In this document: positions 13,701 to 24,157 of the stretch, in pieces
Position numbering within the stretch: the stretch's first letter is position 1
How the letters are laid out: the number at the start of each line of letters is the position of its first letter
Assembly: GCF_000972845.2 (NCBI RefSeq)
Contig: NC_040012.1
Location: forward strand, 12,584,930-12,648,929
Length of the DNA: 64,000 bases
DNA from: Larimichthys crocea
Taxonomy: Eukaryota > Chordata > Actinopteri > Sciaenidae
Direction: 5' to 3'
Program-made: the position numbers and the translations under genes
Notes under the pieces: model-generated
The model's input: the letters and a program-made list of their open reading frames with translations, nothing else
Databases searched by the model: none
Told to the model about the DNA's origin: nothing

Positions 13701-16700
13701 ATACAGCATCGTCGTATTGATGTGTAAACATTATAACAGTGAAGTCAACAACTAATGTATTTAAAATAATGCCACCTACACTGTGGAGGATCGTCTTTGC
13801 TCTCTGCAGGTACTCTTGACACTGGGTTATCAGGAAAGCTGCTTTTTGCTGAATAGCCATTGCGCTACACATAAAGGGAAAAAAAAGATTTTGTATTGCA
13901 GCTTTATATAATATAAATGTGAAAAGAAAATAAAACTTTTAACCACTGCACACATTTATATGTATGTGTTGAGCTAGCTTTGTTGGGGAGAAGATTGTTG
14001 AGAAACATGACATGACAAATAAGTCTTGATGATTGCTAAGCTTTTAAGGAGTGACGTTTTAAAGATTCGACTTTCTTTAAAAAAATCATTAACACACACA
14101 CACGTTCATTGTTCACACAAGTCTGTAATATTTTTTTCACAATGAGTGAAGAAACTGTGACGTTGGAAAGCCTCCGGTACAAATATACACATCGTTATTA
14201 CAACATAAAACACTTTCGTCATGATGCGTGATAGTAGTGGGATGACGTTTGTAGGGTGTGTGTGAATATTTGTATTGTAATTCAGAACATTGGGCAACAG
14301 ATCAGGAGTGAAACAACTGGGATTACTTAGATACACAACTTACACAGACATACTAGACAATGACAGTTTTAGTAAAGACATCAATACCCGAGATTCACTC
14401 ATGCTGATGAAACAGCATTTATGGCTTTTATGGCCATTTCTACCCTACATTTAATGTCTAATTTAAAAGCAACAGGTGACTTCTGAGTCCTTACTTCATT
14501 CCACTGCCTGTACTTATGCAAAGCACTCTTGGTCTTTCATGGATGGAGGACTTTAAAAGGATTTGGCCTGGAAGCCGTCTTGTCTAAAATCCGCCAATTC
14601 CAGACGTGAATAACTTCTCTTGGACCAGGTGGCTAGTTTTGAACTGAAGCCATAGAAACAGAGCACAGACCTCTCTCTAACCCGCCTGCTGTTGCGCAGA
14701 TAATGGACTACTGTGAATAGACTGGCGTTGAGAGAAACCACACCTTGCTGTGTTTAAGAAACACACTAGCCGTCACTTGCCTGTGTGGGAAGATTAGTTC
14801 TGAGGGATTTAATTCTGCAAAATCTGTGGAGAGGTCATGTAACTAACTGTCTAATAGGCAATGAACCGATGAAATGGCTTTAAGCATGTTAGATTGATAT
14901 TAAGGAGTAGCCTGTCTTGTTACACATGAAGGCAAATGTACAATTCTAATAAATAGTTTTGTATATACATTTTTTGGAATCATTTTTGCCTTTTCCTTTT
15001 GTGTTTTTACATGATTTGGCTTTATTGTTATTTTCATAACTAATATAAAAGCTGGCAGTGGAATTGTTGTGAGAACTCCCTGTTGTTTTATCGACCCTTA
15101 AAGCTCATTGGGCCACACTTAAACATCCGCTGAAGAGAAGAAGAAGATTACTTTTTAGTCCCAGGACATTTCTGGTTTCACAATGTCCTGAGTGTAAGTT
15201 GGTAAGGTGAGAGGGTTGGAATCAACAAGTACACTGCAAGATGCCACTACATCCTACACACTTTCAAACCCTGCAAGTGATCGTGGCATATATCCAGGTG
15301 ATGAGAATTTGAAATATAGTGGGGGTTTTTTGCACGCTTTTTTTTACTGCTCCATTTTACACACCACAGGTAGGCGTGTCCACACACAAACACCAAGGAA
15401 TTTGAACACATGTAAAAGTGTTACAGTTTTTTTTTAAAACTCTCTAATTGCTTCCGAAAGTGTTTAGGGACTGACTTGCAAGTCTAGATGTTGATTGGCT
15501 AATTAAACTTCCATCATCTTGTGCCTTGGTTCTAATTGGTGGATTGATATTAAAATATTACGGAAGCTGAGATTACTGTACTTCATATCTGTTCATAAAT
15601 CCACACATCTGTTTCAGGTTTGATTTCACAATTCAAACCAAGCTCTGTAGGACAAGGCTGGATTTTCAAAATAAAAATCCAGACCCCCTGTTTACCAAAT
15701 GCCACAGAAGAGGCTGCATATTATTATATTATAGTTTGATTGTACATGTGTGCTGCTACATAAACTAAATACGTGGAAGAAAAAAATCCAAGGAAAACAA
15801 TAAAGCCTAATCTAATCATTCAGCTTTTTCAGGCAATTCATCTCAACTTCCAGCTTTTGACAGTATTACATTTTGGCTTCCAAGTTTTCTTGCAATGTAT
15901 TACAGCTTATTTCTGTAATGCAGCTCAGTGTCCAGTTCTTCCTGTTTTACATTTCAGCTTCCAGGCTTGGATTCACACTGCATTTTCTGATATTTCAGAC
16001 AAAGGCATTTTTAGCAAACAGGTCAAGACATTTGGAGTGATGAAAGACAGTTTCATGTTCTTACAGCAGTCATTACCTGTGCTATTTACCATCGAGCTAA
16101 CTTAACAGTGGGTTTTCTGGAACCTGCTTGGTGACCTTTTTCTTTTTTATGGTTCAAATTACTAACACTACTACTTACTTCATCTTCTGAAACGTTCCCA
16201 TATAGTTTCTCATGAATTTGCTCGAGCACACTCGACATATTACTCATCAAAAATCCTAATAATTTGCAGATTTGGTTAGACTGCTGTTTTAGGTTCAAAT
16301 TAACAACAGTGAAAAACAATACCATAAAACCCATAAGCATTAAATTGCATGACCTTTCCTTTTCCAAAGTTGACCCTTATCTATTGAAATATTTTGTTTT
16401 GTTTTGTTTTTAGATCCACAGGTGTATGTCAAATAAAAGGAAAATGTAGTTTTAGGGAATCTTGAAACTGTTCATGGGGGACCTTGACACTGTCAACTTC
16501 CTGCGTCCACCCAGCTTTGTCCAAGCTCCTACCATGACAGGCAGGTACCTGTTGGACTAGGAAAAGAAGTAATGGGGGACTCGGGAGACAGTGCAAAAGT
16601 CAAAGTTATGTGGTGTATGTCCTACAAATAATAATAATTAAAAAATAAAATAAAAATAAAATACACCCTCCTCCTCCTCCTTCATTCTCTTGTCTAGTCA

Positions 16701-17036
16701 AACTTCAAAGCTTTATTGTTCGTACACGTATGAACACTAGGTTATGTTTTGTTTTTGTTGTTTTTTTTAAAGAAAAAGCAGGTGTCTTTACCTCATTGCA
16801 CCACCTCCGCCTCCACCCATGCTAATTTGCCCCTTCTGTCCTCCCCCGCCGTGCATGGAGGACCTGGAGTAGGTGAAGCTGGTGTATCCTGCGCCGTCCC
16901 CGGCTTGGTAATCTCCGTGGTAGCCGTTTCCACCGACGAATACGTCGTTTCTAAAACTTGAACTAGCCAAATCCGGTCGTGAATTACTTCTCGGGCCCAT
17001 GGTGGCCAGTTTTGGATTAGAGCCGTACATACTCAT
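224..17036 (-). CDS. dsp: Desmoplakin, 24 coding exons, complete
   Basis: Desmosomal plaque protein that links plakoglobin/plakophilin-bound cadherins to keratin or desmin filaments. Coding exons in transcription order: 17036-16792, 13864-13780, 13655-13537, 13426-13279, 11814-11689, 11543-11484, 11365-11198, 11041-10937, 10842-10747, 10653-10528, 10287-10135, 10004-9850, 9717-9591, 9464-9278, 9178-8994, 8607-8426, 8300-8162, 7329-7136, 6995-6833, 6579-6496, 6375-6268, 6041-5943, 5821-4007, 3448-224. Phases agree across all junctions and total 8,094 nt (2,697 residues plus TAA). Human desmoplakin also has 24 exons and 2,871 residues. Order: N-terminal head, spectrin-repeat plakin domain with SH3 (about 470-520), rod (about 1,019-1,775), plakin-repeat domains A, B and C, and a Gly-Ser-Arg tail. 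All introns fit GT-AG except intron 19 (GC-AG). Which teleost paralogue (dspa or dspb) cannot be decided here. Confidence 0.96.
4007..5821 (-). CDS. dsp: dsp exon 23: coiled-coil rod
   Basis: A single 1,815-nt exon (605 codons, phase 0 at both ends) encodes residues 1019-1623, nearly all of the dimerising coiled coil, rich in Glu, Lys, Gln, Arg and Leu heptads. The acceptor is tctcttcag|ATTAGG and the donor ATCGAG|gtatat. The mammalian counterpart is clearly longer by my recollection, because a roughly 190-residue unit holding a KVRN...YETEI-TKTTI motif occurs twice there. Here that motif is present once (around [20 protein letters not shown]). In mammals this exon has an internal alternative donor that makes the short isoform II; I did not identify an equivalent site here. 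Confidence 0.95.
5943..9717 (-). CDS. dsp: dsp exons 13-22: distal spectrin repeats of the plakin domain
   Basis: Ten exons encode residues 529-1018. Matches to mammalian desmoplakin include [38 protein letters not shown] and [20 protein letters not shown]. Exon 15 (9178-8994) encodes a Lys-Pro-rich linker ([10 protein letters not shown]) that differs in sequence from the human linker and has a weak pyrimidine tract at its acceptor. Exon 19 (6995-6833) ends at a GC donor. The introns are short except intron 17 (7330-8161), which holds repeats. Confidence 0.92.
6831..6832 (-). other. dsp: Non-canonical GC splice donor of dsp intron 19
   Basis: Exon 19 ends CAACAGAAG and the intron begins GCACGTC. 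The next exon starts after ctgcacag with GCACTTCACACTG, giving [15 protein letters not shown], which aligns with mammalian QKNLHSEISGKRDK. Using the nearest GT (four bases further on) with the same acceptor would shift the frame into a stop. A GC-AG intron is therefore the simplest reading. Confidence 0.8.
7528..8060. repeat. Interspersed repeat in dsp intron 17, with tandem duplication and (TTA)n
   Basis: AT-rich block built from motifs such as agaagtattcagaatattg, acttaagtaa and actcaagtacagtacttgag, which I recognise as typical of an abundant non-autonomous teleost repeat. It contains a perfect 42-bp two-copy tandem duplication (7552-7593 and 7594-7635) and a (TTA)n microsatellite at about 7718-7763. 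Element ends and family were not determined. Confidence 0.5.
8726..8900 (-). mobile_element. tRNA-derived SINE in dsp intron 15
   Basis: On the minus strand the head reads TTAGCTCAGTTGGTAGAGCA, a pol III A-box tRNA-like start. A body follows with CATGTCATTCCCCATCTCGC and CACATTTCCTGTCACTC. The tail is CTGTCAAATAAAG and A-rich. Short candidate target-site duplications ACCTTTT flank it (8719-8725 and 8901-8907). A second copy of the same family, in the same orientation, is at 34055-34205. Confidence 0.75.
9850..10287 (-). CDS. dsp: dsp exons 11-12: SH3 domain embedded in the plakin domain
   Basis: Exons 10287-10135 and 10004-9850 encode residues 427-529. The segment [20 protein letters not shown] leads into the SH3 fold, and [20 protein letters not shown] followed by [11 protein letters not shown] matches the SH3 strand and PPP boundary in other plakins. 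As in mammals, the fold is inserted within a spectrin repeat. A (GT)n microsatellite lies in the intron just after exon 11 (about 10,090-10,115). Confidence 0.93.
10528..13864 (-). CDS. dsp: dsp exons 2-10: first spectrin repeats of the plakin domain
   Basis: Nine exons (coordinates in the gene entry) encode residues 82-426, the first half of the plakin domain. Recognisable stretches include [28 protein letters not shown] and [20 protein letters not shown], which match the equivalent parts of mammalian desmoplakin closely. Exon 2 carries an in-frame ATG at 13860-13858 with G at -3 and +4, so it could serve as a start if transcription began inside intron 1. The 1.46 kb intron between exons 4 and 5 holds no gene that I can see. 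Confidence 0.93.
13865..16791 (-). other. dsp: dsp intron 1
   Basis: A 2.9 kb intron between the head exon and exon 2. Besides the duplicated exon-1/promoter segment at 14577-14830 it holds a loose array of CAGCTT/CAGCTTCC-like motifs at about 15,820-15,970 and AT-rich stretches. No other gene is visible. Confidence 0.7.
14577..14830 (-). pseudogene. Diverged duplicate of dsp exon 1 and its upstream block
   Basis: On the minus strand the sequence translates as [20 protein letters not shown], aligning codon for codon with the true exon 1 ([20 protein letters not shown]). Upstream of it, blocks shared almost exactly with the real 5' region are GTTGCGCAGATAATG, CTGTGAATAGAC, GAGAAACCACACCTTGCTGT and TGTGGGAAGAT (plus-strand reading). 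The start Met codons are changed (ATG to TTC), the frame stops after about 20 more codons and no in-frame donor exists, so it cannot replace coding exon 1. It may be a relic, a second promoter, or a non-coding first exon. It lies in the same orientation, about 2.4 kb downstream of the original. Confidence 0.85.
16792..17036 (-). CDS. dsp: dsp exon 1: start codon and N-terminal head
   Basis: Encodes residues 1-82, starting [20 protein letters not shown]. The ATG at 17036-17034 has an A at -3. The segment is rich in Gly and Ser and ends with a run of Gly before AATGAG|gtaaag. In mammals this head binds plakoglobin and plakophilins. It is somewhat longer than I recall for the human exon, mainly because of the glycine-rich stretch. 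A diverged second copy of its first part lies in intron 1 (14577-14830). Confidence 0.93.
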
Positions 17037-17290
17037 GTTTGCGAATTAGTTTGAGTTATTATTATTTTTTAGTCGTTTTAGTCTGCTCTGCTGTCCGGAC
17101 AGAGAGGACGGACTTTCTCCCCCTCCCCGTCTCCTGTTGCGCAGATAATGCTCTGCTGTGAATAGACGGAAGCTTGGCTGCTTTTGGAGAGAAACCACAC
17201 CTTGCTGTGTTTATGACACACTCCTGCACTGACAGTGTGGGAAGATCAGTGCTGGTGTTGTCATTTTTAGTCTGCAAACGTACGAAGACG
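17037..17290 (-). promoter_or_regulatory. dsp: dsp 5' UTR/promoter-proximal block
   Basis: Sequence immediately upstream of the dsp ATG. It holds elements that also survive in the intron-1 copy: GTTGCGCAGATAATG (C/EBP-like half and GATA-like AGATAA) at about 17,137-17,151, and GAGAAACCACACCTTGCTGT at about 17,188-17,207, whose minus-strand reading AAGGTGTGGTTTCTC contains a RUNX-like TGTGGTTT. Conservation between two diverged copies suggests function. The transcription start is not identified. Confidence 0.55.
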
Positions 17291-18408
17291 TTATTGGGCA
17301 ATCATAACTTTTACATTGCTCACTTCAATTCCTAAGAATTGTCTCAAGATTGTGTAAAACCTTTTCGGTTGGTTTGGTGTTTGATAGGCTTTTATATACA
17401 GAATATATTCTAGGTAGCCTATAATGTCATTCTTCTTGATTATTAAGTAATCAAGTTTCAGAGTTTATGTTACCACAGAGGTGATTGTTTAATTGCCTGT
17501 GTGGTTTATTGAAGATAAACTGTGTTGGATTGGTTATATTGTTTATATATAGTGTTTGGAATTACATCACAATAATACCATCTCCCATTATGGTTTGTTA
17601 TTATCCTAGTTGAAATTTAACATCTGGCAAAAGGACAAAATAAACTACGTTTTTCATTTTGCTGCAACTCCCTGTCACTTTCATGATAAAGATACATGAT
17701 GCGATTCCTTTTTGGGTGTTGGTTGATTTGAGTTGCCAGTGTATTTCTGGTTTCATTTAGTCATCTAGCAAGTGATAGGGTCATATATAATGAGTTGACA
17801 AGAATTAAAGAGTGCAGCAGCCAACACAGTTCATCCCCAGAGGAGTGACTAGATATAGTGGTTGCGCAAAGAATTTGTCATCCCGGGTTCAACATTCTTG
17901 AGGTCAAAAGGAGTCCATGTGAGAGTTCAGTGTTGTGCGTAGCAGCTTGAAGCTGACAACCAAGTGACACCAAGTTCGTCAAGTATATATTTCTGTTTTC
18001 CTTATCTTATTCTGTCCTTTACTTCTGTCCTATCTCTCCATTCCTCTGCACTCCACAGGTAGGCGTATCGGAGCTTTGAAAAGTGAAAGGGCGTGCGAAA
18101 GATAAGGAGACATAAAAGGGAGGGCCACACATACCTGGAGTCCACGTGAGCCATTGTTTTTTGTTCAAGTGTGCAGGAGACAAAAAGTCAGTGAAAGGTC
18201 TGAAAAGAAAACAATTAACCTGTGTGTGTTGTTTTATTTTATGTGCAGACATTTTAAATAAAGAAACGCGACCCAAGGAAGGAAAACATATACCCACAGA
18301 ACTGACCATAAAATTCCTGAAATATTTTTGGTCTGTATGAATTAATGCATAATTAAAAGGTCTTTATGACAACAGAGGAAACAATAGTTGTCTTTGCTGA
18401 CCCACATA

Positions 18409-18425
18409 TCGCGCCCTCTGGTGAA
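18409..18425 (-). promoter_or_regulatory. CTCF-like motif
   Basis: Minus-strand reading TTCACCAGAGGGCGC differs by one core base from the vertebrate CTCF core CCACCAGGGGGCGC. It lies between divergent dsp and slc22a23, where a boundary would be plausible. Motif match only. Confidence 0.45.
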
Positions 18426-20439
18426 CACATACATACTGAACACATACAACTACAACACTGCATCAAAGTGCAACATTAGTGCAAGGACAGAGAGAAAGAG
18501 AGAGAGAGGGGAGAGAAAGAGGCATGAACTGAACTGACGACTTTATCAAACCAACGCCCCAAACTGGAATTTTCAAACCATTTAAGCACTTCTATCCTTT
18601 TCTTTTTCACATTCAAACTTTTTGAATGCACGTGCTTGAAAAAAAACTTTCCATGACTTGTCTGTGCTGAATGTTTTAGAGTAACTTTTAAACGTATATT
18701 TACAGTCTCATCTATTATAGTGACAATTTCTTGAAAGATACACCCTAGACACACCCTCCCAAAGACAACTCCTTACATTTCTTTCCCAATAGGCTCAGGT
18801 GGGTTTGTTTAACTCTCTCTCTCTCTTTCTCTCTCTCTCTTTTTTCTCTCTCTCTCTTTTCTTTTTTCAAACAAAAGACACTGCAGGACTGAACATGAAT
18901 AAAACTTTAACCTCATGTCAGCTCTCCAAAGCCAAAGATACTGATTGAACACTGGGGCAGTGAACCGCGCTGTACTGTATAACGAGATAGTGAAGATTAA
19001 TTGGAATCAGACCATTAATTATAAGCTACAGCAGAAAGGGTTAGGTCTCGCTTAGAGCTGTGCAGGGTTTTCTGCTGACATTTGCATGTAAACATTTTGC
19101 AAGTTAACAATCTTTCTGGTTGATTTGGTAAGGTGTGGCAAAAAGTGCAGGGTGGTTCATTTTTGGCAGAATTAGTGATGCTCATTTGTCATTCACTGGA
19201 ATCACCCTGTGGTTTATATGTTTTTGAAGAGAAATTTACAGCTTTGCTGACTGTCTTTTCACCTGCAGAGTAAATATTTAACCTAATGTTTGCTTTCTGG
19301 ACTCAGATCCAGTCACTGCTACATTTCCCGGGTGAATATGTCACTTATGTGTATGTGACCTAACACCAACACCTGGAATATAAAAGTAAAGCGCAAAGGG
19401 GACTCATACTAGACGTCTGACTTAATGGAAGTGAATTATTCACAAACAATGCAAGGCCAACACCAGGTTAACTCTGACGGATTATGTCTAGTGATTCATG
19501 GTGACTGTGAAACCTGCTGACACTTGTAGACACACGTATGATATCATTTCCAGACGCCTGCGCTGACATCATTTAATGAGTGAAAATAAAGCCTGACAGC
19601 TGCTTTATTAACTTGCGGTGACAAACAACAATGTCTCGCTTATTAGCGTTATGTCCTGATCTGAATTTTACCAACAGCGTGTGATCGTGCAGATGGTCCC
19701 TCAGACTTTCCACCGCCTCATAGAACAATAATGAAAAAAGAGATGTTTCAGTTAGTGATTCTGTCATTAACTTCAACACATGTAGTGTCTTTTATTAACT
19801 AAGCTGAAATAAAGTTGGTTAAAAAAGAGAATGTACATAAATGTAAGTAGGAGTACTGTGAAATTTAGGTTTTCAATGATTCTTTAGTACATTTTATCTC
19901 TGTGTAATCCTGCTTGAGAAGACTACATCTCCTTATCAGGCTTAGCCTAAACTCTTCAGGTCATTAAACCCTCCCGAATTCCCCCGAATAATTACAGAGG
20001 ACATGAACACCACCCTCATCTAGGAAAAACAATATCAGTAGCTGTTTTGTAGTTATTATGAGCTAAAAAAACAACCCTTTTTGTTATAGTATTCTGTTAT
20101 CTACAAGGAGATTAACTCAAGGCTTTTTACTACATTTATATCTTTGTATGGTCACTGTGTATGAATACATTTATTGTCTTCCCTCTCTGTCTCTGTCGAC
20201 ATTAACCCCAAAGTAATAAATCACACAACATTGCACTAGTCTATCTCTTGGACTTTGAAACCAAAGTGCACTAAACTATATGTATCTGGTTAACTTGTTC
20301 TCCTGTGGAATGGGGATGTGCTCATTTCGATACTTTCTCACCTGAATATGAGTCCAAATCTCACTGCTGAGTGAAAGCTCAGGCACACCTCTGGATTTCG
20401 ATTCTGTTTTACACCTCATGTGTAACCAGCTGGTTTGGA

Positions 20440-20463
20440 CAGACAGACAGACAGACAGACAGC
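20440..20463. repeat. (GACA)n microsatellite
   Basis: Five to six perfect GACA units in the intergenic interval. Confidence 0.9.
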
Positions 20464-21433
20464 ACACACAACCTGACTCATAGCACTGCCTATGGGTGTG
20501 TCTAGGACACACCTGAATTTGTTGCTATGGGAGGGTTACATGCAGGTTTGAAAGATAACAAACAGTCAGATAGTGTGACGGTACAACAGTCAACTGGTTT
20601 CTGTTGGCTCACAGCCAGGTGATAAACCCTCCATATACTGCAAGAGAGCATGTTGTCTGGGTGATGTCTGATTTGCAAAGCATGTAGGAAAAACAGACTT
20701 AGATTTTGTTTCCTTTCAGACAGTAGAGAGCCAGCAAAAAAAACAAAATAAAACCAACAATAACAGTTGAAAACACCTTTTCAATTCAGAAAATCACTTC
20801 ATGAATTCATAAGCAGTTGCACTGAGGGTGCACCACTTCATTTTATCCTGTCATTTATTTTGTGATCATTTTAAAACCACAAAGAAAATCTCCACCGCAC
20901 CTATATCTCACCCCCCATTACACCCATTGCTTTGTTTTAATCAAAACAAGCTCACACATTTGCAAAACACACACACACAAAAAGCTATTTATGTAGCATG
21001 AATATTGCCAGATAAAAAAACATTAGCTGTAAAGCTGCATTGACAGCAAATGCAAGTGCTATTGCTCCAGTCTGCCTGCAGGGGTCATCAGTGTGTAACA
21101 AGACAGAGCAAGACACTCAAGGCTATTCTGGGGGGCCCCTCAGTCATAATTCCTGGGGCCTCTCAGGATCTGTCATGGTTGCTATGCATGCAGTAATGCT
21201 TGAGAGCTATGTGTTAATTCTTGAAATGTTTTTTTCAAGTGTGAAACGAGCTGGGGGCCCACAACGTCTGGTTACAACTGTAGGCTATTTCTTTTTTCAT
21301 AATAATCATTTAAAAAAAAGAATAATCATATTCTCAAATAGTCAAAAAAATCAAGTGCCTTCATTTGCAGATCTTTGAGGAGCTGATAGGAATTAAACCT
21401 GCATTATCCATCTTCTATGTACTTGCATATTAT

Positions 21434-21450
21434 GGCCAGCAGGGGGAAGC
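21434..21450 (+). promoter_or_regulatory. Weaker CTCF-like motif
   Basis: GGCCAGCAGGGGGAAGC resembles the CTCF core but has AA where the consensus has CG/CA. It is in the opposite orientation to the motif near 18,411. Confidence 0.3.
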
Positions 21451-22487
21451 ACTGCTAAACATAATGTTCTGTAGATGAGGTCCCTCGTCACATGGTCAGA
21501 TAAATGTAGGCTATAGAGCTGGTGGGTGTAAATCAAACCTTATATTAAACTCTTTGTTGTCATAAATTTTGTTTAGTTCCTCCAGTCCCCCTTGGACTTC
21601 CTTAAATCCTCCACGCTGAGTGTTACAGCACAAAATAATCATGGTTATAATTCAAGACATCTGTATTCAGGTCAAATCTGAGTGATCATTAAAGAAAATA
21701 CTCAATAAACGCTTGACTGAGTGTAAAGTTTGTTTTTGGATCACGTGTCTTCATTATAGTCAAACTAATACATTAATCATAGGCATATGTCTTACCAAAA
21801 GAGTGGTAGAATTTCAGTCAAATGTAGACAAAGAGATTTTAAATATATATATAAAAACCCAAATCAATTATCTTATCTGATACTAAGCAAATTGATTTTG
21901 TTAATTAAAATGTTTAACACAGTATATGATGGAAATGTGTTGCTATGAAGAATGGACATTGGCATAGAAATCATACAAGAGTGTATATGTTGCTTTATTG
22001 ATGGATAATAAATTATTTATAGATTAGCAATAATCCAATAATAAGGAAATGGTTGGGGTTGCCAGGTTGTAAAATAATTAGCAGTTGGCTGGTGTTTGTC
22101 CTTCTCAATCATAACTTTTTGGTTCTTTAGTTCATTATCAAGACCCCTCGATGTTCATCCATTTACCTGCTTGAAAGAGCTGAAGATTATCAGTTTAATC
22201 AGTTTATTATTAAAATTGGGATTCTTCTTATTATTATTGCATAATTGCATATATTATAGCATAAACAGATAGATCAGTTATTATAGCAGAAGCAGTTCAT
22301 TATTGAATGGCTTGCTGACATTTACAACTGCATACCTGTTGATTTCTCACCACCAGGCAACTTTAACTTTACTTGTAAAATGTCTTATTATTGATGTTTT
22401 AATACAGAATTCAGTCATTGCGAGTAAGGTGAGTTACAAACCATGACACAACATCAGAAAACGAGAGTAAGAATGACTTATCAGTAG

Positions 22488-22640
22488 CCTAAGGCATACT
22501 TTATTGATTCCTATAGAGGAAATTAATTTTCACTCTGTTGTTATCTTACACACACAGGCCTAAAATACACACGTACACAAACAGGACCTGTACACACTAG
22601 TGTCAAGCTCAAGGCCACACAACAGGTAAACTGCCAATCC
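22488..22640. repeat. Degenerate dispersed repeat
   Basis: Contains actttattgattcctatag, gaggaaatt and cacacacaggcctaaaatac, phrases common in a dispersed teleost repeat. Boundaries and family are not determined. Confidence 0.35.
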
Positions 22641-23719
22641 ACACTGACTGGCCAAACAAACAAAAATAAACCTATGAGACAAACATAATAAAACCTTCAA
22701 ACGTTGTTTTATCATTATAGTTAGAGTTCATAAAGAACATTATTATATTTTTCACTTTTCCCTTCATCCAAAGCAGAACTCCTGTTTGTTTGTTACAGAA
22801 ATGGGCGGGGACAGAGCTGGTTCTTCCTCCTCTTGCTCCTCCTACTGTTGATCTGTAACGTACATTTCAAATCTTTATGTTTATGTATGTGTGTTTATTT
22901 ATTGATTAATATATTTAATTTTTTGTGTTACAACATTAGGGATGGGGCAAAAAAACAACAACAACAACTTATCTTAACTATTAGATCTATTAGACCTAAT
23001 TCCAATTTCTCAGAAATAGGATTTCTGAGAACGGTTGCCATGGTTTTGGTTTGATTTTATTGTGCATTAAAATATGTATACATAACGTGGCCACACCTCG
23101 TAGGCAATACAAGGACAAGACATCAACATGGTGTTTTGATAAAATATATAAACATATTAATAAAACTACCCAGGATATTATTATAAGGACTGATAATAAG
23201 GCTCTTTTTCAGTAGGTGACTTTCTGTACTCCTTCACAGAGAATAAGCATTCTCTTATCACGGTGGTTACCAGTGGTAACAGGTAGCCATATTGGGTAGT
23301 CATCAGCACACAGCCTGTATGGGCAGGTGTGTTACCTGTGGCTCCGTCAGGAAGCACTTTCCTGAGCTCTGCTGCCACAGATGACCGACAGAGACGCCAA
23401 TGAATCTTAACGACGGACCAGATCATAAAATAGTTTCCCTCGTCACTGCTCATGATTCACCGCAATCCGCCTTTTGTTTCGGCGATTCAGCCTACAGACA
23501 ATCCCGCACTCGTTTTTTTTTTCTTTCTCTGGTGTCAGACGGAGGGGAAGTGCTTCCTGATAATAAAGAGGTGCGTCTTATTTCCATTCCAGTGATTGAC
23601 TGCGCACCGCTTTCACCGCCGGGAGCTGGGGGCATTGACGCATTGTGGAGTCGACAGGGGGTAGCACTGCAACCCCGGCTTCGCTACACAAACGGAGGCA
23701 TCTATCAGGCGAAACCGCG

Positions 23720-24157
23720 ATGGCCGTGGTGCAGCTCGACACGGAGGACCATCAACCGGAGAACGGCTTCGTGTCCCCCGAAACCACGTCGCCGGGGCTG
23801 CTGACACGCATCGACGGTTCTGTTCTACCATTTCTCGGGGGATTTGGGAAGTACCAGAAACAGCTGATCGTGCTGACATGGATCCCGGCGTTATTTATTG
23901 GATTCAGCCAGTACTCTGATAATTTCCTCCTCGCCCAGCCAAACAACACATGTGTCCAGCCTTTGGCAAACCTGACTAATCAGACTAAGGGTTATTCCTC
24001 GTTGTTAGACAGTCCAAAAAACATCAGCGCTCGACCGGCTTATATCTATGCCAATGGGAGTTACGGCAAACACAATGACACGAACAACATGCACTGTCAG
24101 TGCAGTGAGTGGACCTTCGAGCTGCACACGGGACTCGTGCAGAATGTTGTTACCAAG
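23720..24157 (+). CDS. slc22a23: slc22a23 exon 1: N-terminus, TM1 and glycosylated outer loop
   Basis: The ATG at 23720 has G at -3 and G at +4 and is chosen as the start. The frame is open upstream to 23645, but only a GTG lies there. Encodes 146 residues: a short cytoplasmic segment, DGSVLPFLGGFGKYQKQ, TM1 at about residues 48-66, then a large extracellular loop with six N-glycosylation sequons (Asn 75, 84, 87, 101, 112, 119). It ends GLVQNVVTK|gtaagc. The N-terminus before TM1 is much shorter than in human. Confidence 0.93.

Larger units (their letters stand above)
17291..23719. other. Gene-free interval between divergent dsp and slc22a23
   Basis: About 6.4 kb with no convincing coding sequence on either strand. 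It contains (CT)n at about 18,811-18,860, (GACA)n at about 20,440-20,463, two CTCF-like motifs (18,411 and 21,434), a degenerate dispersed repeat at about 22,488-22,640, and the GC-richer slc22a23 promoter and 5' UTR from about 23,400. Confidence 0.7.

Noticed and set aside
14553..14741. A 62-codon open frame on the minus strand over the duplicated exon-1 segment
   Set aside because: It reads through what corresponds to 5' UTR in the real exon, has no donor before its stop, and its Met is not the one homologous to the dsp start. It is a chance frame on a duplicated segment.
15820..15970. Loose array of CAGCTT(CC) motifs in dsp intron 1
   Set aside because: Spacing and sequence are too irregular to call a minisatellite or binding-site cluster.
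23645..23719. A longer N-terminus for slc22a23
   Set aside because: The frame is open but only a GTG lies at 23645; the first ATG in frame with good context is 23720.
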